Assembly: GCA_030490835.1 (NCBI GenBank)
Contig: CM059973.1
Location: 82,165,221 to 82,229,220, forward strand
DNA: 64,000 bases
Reading direction: 5' to 3'
Origin: Annona cherimola
Lineage: Eukaryota > Streptophyta > Magnoliopsida > Magnoliales > Annonaceae
Under the pieces are notes generated by a model that was not told the DNA's origin, searched no databases, and saw nothing but the letters and a program-made list of their open reading frames with translations. Shown piece after piece: positions 56,950-64,000 of this stretch (its first letter is position 1; every line of letters starts with the position of its first letter). Made by a program: the position numbers and the translations under genes.

Positions 56950-58691
56950 TCATGCAGGTGGAAGATGGTTCTGGTGGCTTGGACGAGGAAAAGAGATCAT
57001 ATGGCTTGAAGTGGTGTGGAGACGAGGTCTCAGTGGTGGTAATAAGATGGAGGGCCCAGATTCTTCTTTGTAGATTGATTGGAGGTGCAGCGACGATGAG
57101 CCCAAAATACTCCCTCGGTGGAACTTTGCTTGTGGGATTGCGCTGCAAAAAAAAAAAAAAAAAAAAGCGCATAAAGAAGATGAGAGGCTTAATTTTCTGT
57201 TGAATAAGAAGCTATTAATTAACTAATGAAATAAGAGACACAAAAACTAGTAAAGAGAGCTGTGAAAACACATTCAAGCAATATATAGAAACATCGTCCT
57301 ACGTTAATATCAGATGAATTGGAGTAAACGAAACAGAAAAGAAAAGGAAAAAAAAAAAAGAAGAAGAAGAAATCGTATGTTTTCTTTAATTTCCCTTTCA
57401 GGTTTCAATACCCAAGGTAAGTCCGCGTTCCCGCAAGCTTTTCACTGTTGTACACTAGCTCCCTAGCTAGATTTAGGGTTTCAGTCTCTTTTTCTGTACC
57501 AAATTTACACACAAAAGAAGGAAAGATTAGAAAGAAAGAGATCAGGAAATTAAATGCATGAAAAGGAGAAAATATATTAATATTCTCTTTCCGAAATGGC
57601 GCTACGACATATATACCACCATGAAAGGAGCTAGCTAGCTAGTTAATTATCTCAGTGTTTCAAGAGGAGAGTCCATAGCTACAACTATTCTGTACGTACG
57701 ATTTGTACCCATTTCAGTTCCCCAAGTGAAATCTGTAGTCTTAGGAACATTCTTAAAACTACCATGTAAATAGTAAACCTAGATACTTTGATTGATTTTT
57801 CATGTTCAAATTTCAATTTCAGGAGCTGCGGATTTTGAAATGTGGATTTCAATCAGTAAACAGATCGAAGATGGTTTTAGTTCTTTATATAAATTTGTTA
57901 TCATCACAGCGTTGTCAGTATGTACAAGTTGTCTTGCCTTGTCGGTGCCGGTTCATATGTCCACCGAGGGCTTGGGATTTGCAGAACTTGAGAGAACAAA
58001 ATCTACACTTGTAGACCTTCTCCCTTTCATCTTCTCCCTTCTTCCCTTCATTTTTCTTCTTGCATTCTTCAAAAAGGAATCCGTGACGAAAAGAAAACAA
58101 AGAAAAGTGACCACTTCGATATCTAATTACTGAATACAAAAGGAAACAAAATCCATGTCCCAAAAGTTGATAAACAAGCAAACAGCCACCGCGTTTTAAG
58201 ACAGGAGGATTAATGTTGAAAGAAGATGTATAAACGGTATATGATGAGGAAGGGGGTGGGGTGGGTAGGAGGCTGGAGGTGGAAGAAGAAAGAATAGCGG
58301 TGTAAAAGCATCTGGGAAATTGGGAAAGTACTCTAATAAAACTGCGGTGGAATTTAGGTATTCCTCTTCCAAATTGTTAGGAATCTGGAAATATATTACT
58401 CCTCCTTCTTTTCCAAATAAATGTACATTCGTTCTATTAATTATAAACTAGTTAGATGGGCATGAAAATTCAGCATGCTGAGAAATAATGATTTAGATCC
58501 AAAACTTCTTTGAAGGGGCTATCCTCTTATTTCTTACTATTTTTCTCCCTGGTAGCTTCCTTGGCTTCTGTCCAGTTATCATGGTCTATTGCCGGTTGTC
58601 CGCCTTCAGACGGATCCTCACAGCACTCTTCAGGCAAGTGGTTGAGATCCAGCAGATTTTTGTCAGGCCTCCTGCAGAAAAAGGAAGACAT
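56950..58691 (-). CDS. C2H2 zinc-finger transcription factor, JAGGED/NUBBIN/STAMENLESS-like
   Basis: Exons from the 5' end: 58691-58538, 58066-57938, 57493-57412, 57142-56950; phases agree and the model gives 185 aa. Residues 13-19 (LLDLNHL) are an EAR-type repression motif. One C2H2 finger follows at C72, C75, H88, H92, with FCKSQALGGHMNRHRQ as in the JAGGED group, then EKETETLNLARELVYNSE, which matches the family's extension. These proteins repress cell-cycle inhibitors and shape leaf, petal and stamen growth; the role here is inferred. Intron 2 has a GC donor (AAG|GCAAGA). Intron 3 ends in about 20 T before CAG. The start is uncertain: TTCCTTTTTCTGCAG just before GAGGCCT is also a good acceptor, and an upstream exon ending in AT would give the usual Met-Arg-Pro start. 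The C-terminus is shorter than usual. Confidence 0.75.
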
Positions 58692-58699
58692 GATATCAT

Positions 58700-59470
58700 C
58701 TAGCTATCTGATTTGTAAATGAATCATGAAGAAGAAAAACAAAACAAGATACATCAAACACTTGGGAGGAAGATGGTTGATGTTCACTGTATAAGAAGAG
58801 AAACTAGAGAATACGGGAGGAAACATTCACATGAACATATCTGCATATAAGAAAAGGGCTTGAAGCTACACGACAGATACGCAGAAGTCGTCATCAGGAG
58901 TCAATTGATGCTCCGACGAGCTATCATACTGAGTACACAGCCACTTGAAAATACTGTTGATTGCATGTATCATCTGTGCGCCACTTTCATGAAGATCAAT
59001 TATCTACTAATTAGAAAGCCACCCAATGATCGATCATTGAATTCGAAGAACCTACAGCCCCAAAACTAACTGTTAAGCCTGCTTGGATTGGTGGAAATGA
59101 GAAGCAATAAATGAAGACGTGACGAACGGAAAGCAAATGATGTTAGCAGCTAGCAGCATTTGACTAATATTAGTTGTGAAACGAACCAAGACAAATTGAT
59201 TTTTTTTTTGTAAAAAGGATAAATAATAATAATAATAAATTTTTTTTATCATGTTACCCACTTTGAATGACCGATTAACTAGATTAGTCAAAGGAAGTAT
59301 ACTTCAGGGCTAGGGTAACAAAGACATCATCTCTACTGATTATTTAAACCTTACATCAACCTCTTAAGCATCCATATAAGTTTAATAATAATAATAATAA
59401 TAATAACAACAACAACAACAACAAATATATGCATCACATTGAGAAATAGAAAAATAAAATTCTTATGAAA
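58700..59470. other. Upstream DNA of the zinc-finger gene
   Basis: May hold the promoter or a first exon of the zinc-finger gene, but no first exon could be fixed. It contains an (AAT)n run at 59222-59240 and an (ATA)n(ACA)n run at 59385-59422. Confidence 0.4.
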
Positions 59471-59489
59471 ACTTCTCATTTACATAATT

Positions 59490-59716
59490 TCTTTATTAGT
59501 AAAATATTTACAATCATCTCAATTTATATTACAATTAACCCTTGAGACATTCTTACAACTTAACTTTTTTTTAGAAATACAAGCTCCACCACACTAAACA
59601 TGAAGACAACACTCCAACATACCACAACTGGGAGACAATGCTCCTAACTCGGATCAAACCGAGGCCATGTTGATAGGTGCCGGTGGTGATCACCACTATG
59701 TCACAAGTGTTGGGCT
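59490..59716 (-). mobile_element. tRNA-derived SINE with 18-bp target duplication
   Basis: CTTCTCATTTACATAATT (59472-59489) and CTTCTCATTTATGTAATT (59717-59734) flank it. The minus strand has a perfect 14-bp palindrome GTGGTGATCACCAC (59683-59696) in the head, a GGTTTGATCCGAG B-box-like word, and a 3' half with AATGTCTCAAGGG and AAATTGAGATGATTG as in the other SINEs here. It is more diverged than the copies at 39.0 and 42.9 kb. Confidence 0.7.
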
Positions 59717-59759
59717 CTTCTCATTTATGTAATTAACTAAGGGAAGTATACGCTTAAAA

Positions 59760-60400
59760 GTGATTCACATTTTTTTATGAATAAAAATGATTTAAATTTA
59801 AGAAAATGTTAAACCTATTTAAGTGGGCTACCATTCATACAAAAATATATATATTCATGTGCAAATTAGAAAAAAAAACTTAGATCTATTTACTTATATA
59901 TTAAAATATAATAATATTTTATACAATTGTTTATCCATAAAGTAGTCTTTTTGTAGTATAATACATACATCTCATATATCCATTACAATAAAGCCCTTAA
60001 CACATTTGTACAAATTAAAGAAAATAATCTGCTTCTATCTATAAATTTGGAGACAACTCTACCTAAGAATCAGAAAAAACATAACTCGCAAATAATAACT
60101 CGCGGCCAGCAATTGGCTGGATGCGTGGGTTACTACCAGGGTGGCACCCTGGTGGTTATAGTAGTGATATTTTAGATGATTTAAATATTTAAAAGACTAC
60201 TTAAAAATTAATTTTTAGTATTAAATAATTTTATTATGTTAATTTCACATATTTATGAATATGACCCATATAAAGTTATACTAACAAATAAGAGGATTTA
60301 CATAATAGTATAAATGATGATAAATACAATAGATAGAGTAGATTTTTCATGAACCACTAAAATATTAAAAATGAATGAGTTTACATAAAAAAAAAATCAT
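59760..60400. repeat. MITE family A remnant carrying a nested SINE
   Basis: Family A words (TATATATTCATGTGCAAATTA, TACAATTGTTTATCCATA) stop at 59945 and resume at 60160 with AGTAGTGATATTTTAGATGA. The 214 bp in between is a SINE. Confidence 0.6.
59946..60159 (-). mobile_element. tRNA-derived SINE nested in a family A MITE
   Basis: AGTAG flanks both sides (59941-59945 and 60160-60164). The head contains two hairpins: ACCAGGGTG/CACCCTGGT at 60135-60153 (perfect 9-bp stem) and CCAGC/GGCTGG at 60106-60120. The 3' half resembles the other SINEs only loosely (ATGGATATATGAGATGTATG on the minus strand). Confidence 0.6.
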
Positions 60401-60404
60401 AAAT

Positions 60405-61040
60405 CAGGCCTGTATCATAATTAAGGAAGCTATTTTTGCAGTTAGAAAAAATATGTATTCACAAGTATTAATTTTATGGCAACCTGATTGTGAATCTTTT
60501 CTTTCATTCATAATCATATCTGTTTTAGATTGATATACTGATGATGCAATCGGTCCGTCCAATGCAATAAATCAGTTTAATTCCTTTTTATAATAAGGGC
60601 GATGTAATTCATATAAAATCTCCTCGCACATATATATCTTTTGAAAAAGTCTTTGCAATAGTATATACTTTCCATATATTTCATTCAGTACTATAGCAAG
60701 ATTAACTTTCGACACAATCAGCAACAATTTAGAGCCATACGCAGTTGCGCAACAACAATGATCATTGTAGCACATTTCTTGTTTTTGTTGCCGTGATTCA
60801 ATTCACGTATGTGTAAACAATTAATGGTCTTAATTAACCAAAATTCCATCCAATAACTCATAGAAATAATAATTTAATTGACAACTTCATGTCCACCATT
60901 TCTCAGCAATCAAATTTGTTTAGTTTATTAAAATGGAGGTTGATGTTGTTGGTCTGGGTGAACTGACTTATTTAGCCAACTGCAAAAAATTTATTTAAAT
61001 TTATTTTACTTTTTTAAATAAACTTGTAATATAGAAGCAT
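60405..61040. other. Intergenic DNA
   Basis: No gene or bounded element recognised. Confidence 0.3.
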
Positions 61041-61044
61041 ATGA

Positions 61045-61250
61045 TTTGCAAATACATCTACTTAATTTGACTATAATTATAAATATACTTACATAGTTTC
61101 AGAAATCGTAAATATTCCCACATAATTTGATTATAATTGTAAATATACTGATGCGGTTATTTCATCATAACTACACTATCATGGCATAGGTATATTTGCA
61201 AAAATATAAAACTACATTAATATATTTACAACTTTGAAAATTAATTATGC
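61045..61250. repeat. Partial copy of the Mutator-like MITE family (E)
   Basis: It contains TTTGCAAATACATCTACTTAATTTGAC, ATAATTATAAATATACTTACATAGTTTC and AAATATTCCCACATAATTTG, repeated phrases also found in the element at 62064-62557. Ends not defined. Confidence 0.5.
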
Positions 61251-61479
61251 TTGTATATAACTAGGTTACATAGAAGTGAAGCTATACAACCCCTTCAAAT
61301 TTTAAGATTTGATCCTTTATGAAAAATCTGATCTATTAATTATATTCAACATCATTTGCTTAGTTAAGAAATCAATCTTCATTCCAATCAAGTATGTGCA
61401 CGTGTCACATTGGCTCAAAAGTATATATTCATGGGTAAATTATAAATAATACTTTTATCCATTTATGCATAGCAAAATG

Positions 61480-61865
61480 ATCATTTTAGACCAGTCTAAA
61501 ATGTCCTCACTTCAAACCAGTCCAAAAAACATATCTTTTTTTTCATTTTTTTACAAAACTGTTAATTTAGTTATGTTCAATCTATAAATCAATTTTTACT
61601 AATTTTGGAGATATATATTTATTTTCAATTTTTAAACATAGAAATATTTTAATCGTATTTCAATGATTTAAAATAATTAAAATATCGTTATGTTTAAAAA
61701 TACAAAACAAATATATACACATTTCTAAATTATTTTATAAACTAAACATAACTAGAATAACAATTTTGTAAAAAATTAAGGAAAAGAACAAAAAAATATG
61801 TGTTTTAGACCAGTCTGAAATAGCCTCATTTTAGACCTATTTAAAATGATCACGGCTCTTATACA
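61480..61865. mobile_element. Fold-back MITE, family C, nested
   Basis: Inner arms: CTGTTAATTTAGTTATGTTCAA and its inverse AACATAACTAGAATAACA. The tips pair inversely over about 45 bp: left ATGATCATTTTAGACCAGTC ... CACTTCAAACCAGTCC; right TGTTTTAGACCAGTCTGAAA ... CTATTTAAAATGATCACG. TTATGCATA and TTATACACA flank it, a possible 9-bp target duplication with two mismatches. Confidence 0.75.
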
Positions 61866-62063
61866 CATATTATTATTTAATAATAATTTATAAAATCATT
61901 TATTCACATAGAAATGATATTTTAAATGGCTTAGATATTAAAAATATTATTTTAAAATGATGTTTTAGCATTAAATCATTTTATTATAATAATTTTACAC
62001 ATTATTAGATCCATATATAGTTATACTACACAAATAAAAATAGTTTCATGATAATATAAATAA

Positions 62064-62557
62064 GGTTATTTTACAAATATACCCACTTTTTTATCTCATG
62101 GAGGCAACGCTCTATGGTAGTCGTTGAGTTTCGAACCCCAATTCACGAGCATGCACGTCTAGATGTTAAACCATTAGCTCAATTCGTTCACCAAACATAC
62201 CCACTTAGTTTGATAAAATTGTAAATATACCCACATAATTTTGAAAATTAAAAATAACCCCATATTGTTTAACCATAATTACAAATAATCCGTATACATT
62301 ATAACATCGTCATAGTGTTAGTATAGTTGCAAAAATATACAAACAATGTGGTTGTATTTGCACTTTTAGAAATTTGGTGGTATATTTAATGTTTGCAAAT
62401 AACCCTTACATAGTTTAATCATAATTATAAATAACTCCCATATCAAGATGATTAGTAATAGCATCATAATGGCATAAAGGTTATTTATAATTTTTGAAAC
62501 TATGTGAGTATATTTACAATTTTAATCAAATTAAGTGGGTATGTTTACAAATTATCC
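62064..62557. mobile_element. Mutator-like MITE with perfect 9-bp target duplication
   Basis: TATAAATAA flanks it at 62055-62063 and 62558-62566; 9 bp is the Mutator signature. Tips are GGTTATTTTACAAATATACCC and, inverted, GGATAATTTGTAAACATACCC. The interior is built from phrases like AAATATACCCACATAATTTTG in both orientations. It is nested in a family A MITE. Confidence 0.85.
62089..62191 (-). mobile_element. Short SINE-like, tRNA-derived insertion
   Basis: CAAATATACCCACTT (62074-62088) and CAAACATACCCACTT (62192-62206) flank it, but the second word is also part of the host element's own repeats, so this may be partly coincidental. On the minus strand it has GAGCTAATGGTTTAACATC (A-box-like) and GGGGTTCGAAACTC (B-box), then ends soon after. 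Confidence 0.6.
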
Positions 62558-62819
62558 TATAAATAATGTTAAATATTATTGATGGAGTGAATTTTCTATC
62601 TACCATCAAAATATTAAAAATAAAGGAGGGTTATGTAGAAAAAGGGATTCATAAAAGTGAGCATATTCAAAAATTAAGCGTATACTTTAAGTGAGTATAT
62701 TTGCAAAAACTAAGTAGTCAAACTATATGGAATTATTTGTAATTTTGAAAATACGTTGCTATATTTTTAATTATGGTTAACCTTATAAGTATATTTGCAA
62801 ATTAGCCTTTAATATATAA

Positions 62820-63080
62820 GTACCATTTTTGAAGATGTGTTCAAATTTTTTTAGATTTTCAAACGTAGAGTTATTTTAGTAATTTTCAACCATTAAAAAT
62901 GGCTAAAATTTCCCTTACATTAAAAATCTAAATGGTATATACATATATCAAAAAATGGTAATACTTACTTGATTTAGTCATTATATACATAGAGTAACAA
63001 ATTTATGAAAAAACAGTAAAAAAAAAATTAATAAATATGTTTATTGGTGTGGGCTAATAAAGCACAGGCTAATAGGATCC
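62820..63080. mobile_element. Fold-back MITE, family C, partial
   Basis: The right arm ends near 63060 with GGTGTGGGCTAATAAAGC and CAGGCTAATAGG tip words. The AT-rich inverted arms meet near 62885 (AGTAATTTTCAACCATTA). The left tip is missing or diverged. Confidence 0.45.
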
Positions 63081-63149
63081 ATACATCCATTCATATAAAA
63101 GGGCTTAATGAAAGATCCATCAACAGACTGTGTGTGGTGGCGTCTCAAA

Positions 63150-63620
63150 TTTTTTTGATAAAAGGTGTATCTATTTTAACAAACAACACCAGAGTACAAA
63201 ACATCCATCTTATGAGGATTTACAAAAAAATTGGGTAGGTTTCCTCACCACACAAATTCTGGTCCCAAGCCTTCCCTGCAACATCAGCAATGAGGTGGGC
63301 ATACCTATTGCCAGTTCTCATCATAAGCAAAAAGGATGTTGATCTGAGTGTTTCGGCTGTGGTGAGGATCTCTTGGATTTTCTAGCCAACAGTTGACAAA
63401 ATCGGGCCAGCGTCCTATAGGAGGTTGATCACCGCAAGTGAATCACTATTAAGTTCCACTAGCTATAGGTTCATTTGTTCCCCCATTGCAAGCCAAACCA
63501 CACTGCCATGGCTTCCATATTAATCGTATCCATGGTTCTCGTGATTTTCCATCCAGCAGCAGCTAAGAAATTCGCCTCCGAGTCTCTTAGAATGGCCCCA
63601 GATCCCATGCACTTCCCATA
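63150..63620 (-). mobile_element. L1-type LINE relic (RNase H domain)
   Basis: On the minus strand the frames give SEANFLAAAGWKITRTMDT, NMEAMAVWFGLQWG, LNSDSLAVINLL and, further on, GNRYAHLIADVAGKAW, the order of a plant LINE RNase H domain, with many stops and shifts. The 3' end near 63150 reads TTTTATCAAAAAAATTTG. It is older than the other two LINE pieces. Confidence 0.75.
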
Positions 63621-64000
63621 TACATTCCTTTTTCCATTTTTATGTACATTACTTCCTTCTATTTATTTGTCAAGTAAGACAAAGATCAACGTTATATGCC
63701 TTCTTATATGACAACAACATGTACAATTGCATGCGACAACAGATTTCACTACGTGTAATTATATCTACAGCGTAGTTAATTTTTTGGCTAAATTATCTAT
63801 TTGGTTGCATTAGATATGTTTTAATATAATTGACAGTTTAGCTACATATAATTAGTTGCTTTTGGGTAGTGACATTTGGTTAGATGTAGTCATTCATTAC
63901 ATTAAATAAAATAAAAAATAATGTTAATGTAATTGTTAAAATTTCGCTGTAAACAGTAATAAAATGTTTGCTGTAATTAGTATACTGTTAGGTTGCATTT
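63620..64000. other. AT-rich intergenic DNA to the end of the window
   Basis: No gene. The text shares loose words with 56350-56560 (TAGCTACACATAAT, GCTAAAT), perhaps another diverged repeat. Confidence 0.3.

Larger units (their letters stand above)
61262..62655. mobile_element. MITE family A copy with two nested insertions
   Basis: The outer tips GGTTACATAGAAGTGAAGC and AAAGGAGGGTTATGTAGAA are inverse. The core is interrupted at about 61480-61865 by a family C fold-back element and at 62064-62557 by a Mutator-like MITE, which itself contains a SINE at 62089-62191. Confidence 0.7.

Noticed and set aside
56584..57009. 141-codon plus-strand frame
   Set aside because: It lies antisense to the last exon and 3' flank of the zinc-finger gene and shows no recognisable domain.

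Overview
This is plant nuclear DNA, most likely from an angiosperm. It is AT-rich, its genes are split by introns with GT-AG (and one probable GC-AG) junctions, and it is dense with plant-type transposable elements: a Copia LTR element with an initiator-Met tRNA primer site, L1-type LINEs, tRNA-derived SINEs, and Tourist, Mutator-like, hAT-like and fold-back MITEs. I cannot name the species. All exon models were read by eye from splice sites, reading phase and remembered family motifs; no search was run.

Layout. 1-13.6 kb is gene-free: a hAT-like terminus, a Tourist pair, fold-back MITEs, a 175-bp tandem duplication and several tiny insertions flanked by direct repeats. 14.0-19.3 kb (+) is an eight-exon alpha/beta hydrolase gene of the monoacylglycerol lipase / caffeoylshikimate esterase group, with a TATA box and an odd GC-rich upstream repeat. 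Three related aldo-keto reductase (AKR4-type) loci lie on the minus strand in the same orientation at 20.0-21.5, 28.7-32.5 and 40.6-42.2 kb. The first and third are intact four-exon genes (376 and 375 aa). The middle one is a pseudogene with frameshifts and a 2.3-kb insertion in exon 1. Between them lie fold-back MITEs (21.7-25.9 kb), a hAT-like element, two LINE fragments and a broken lectin receptor kinase relic.

44.86-49.89 kb is a complete but decayed Copia element (minus strand) with 255-bp LTRs, a primer binding site and a 5-bp target duplication. 50.3-53.4 kb is an array of eight copies of one AT-rich element arranged partly as a large inverted repeat, followed by related elements to 55.6 kb. 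56.9-58.7 kb (-) holds a four-exon C2H2 zinc-finger gene of the JAGGED/NUBBIN/STAMENLESS type (EAR-like motif, QALGGH finger). 59-64 kb is again nested elements, including SINEs, a Mutator-like MITE with a 9-bp target duplication and a LINE relic.

The live genes are an esterase/lipase, two NADPH-dependent reductases and a probable transcriptional repressor of organ growth. Apart from the AKR triplet (local duplication), nothing shows that they work in one pathway. The most notable observations are repeat biology: a fold-back MITE family whose outer tips differ from copy to copy but match left to right, SINE heads carrying non-identical but self-complementary hairpins, about 20-bp insertions bounded by 8-19-bp direct repeats, and the mirror-ordered MITE array.
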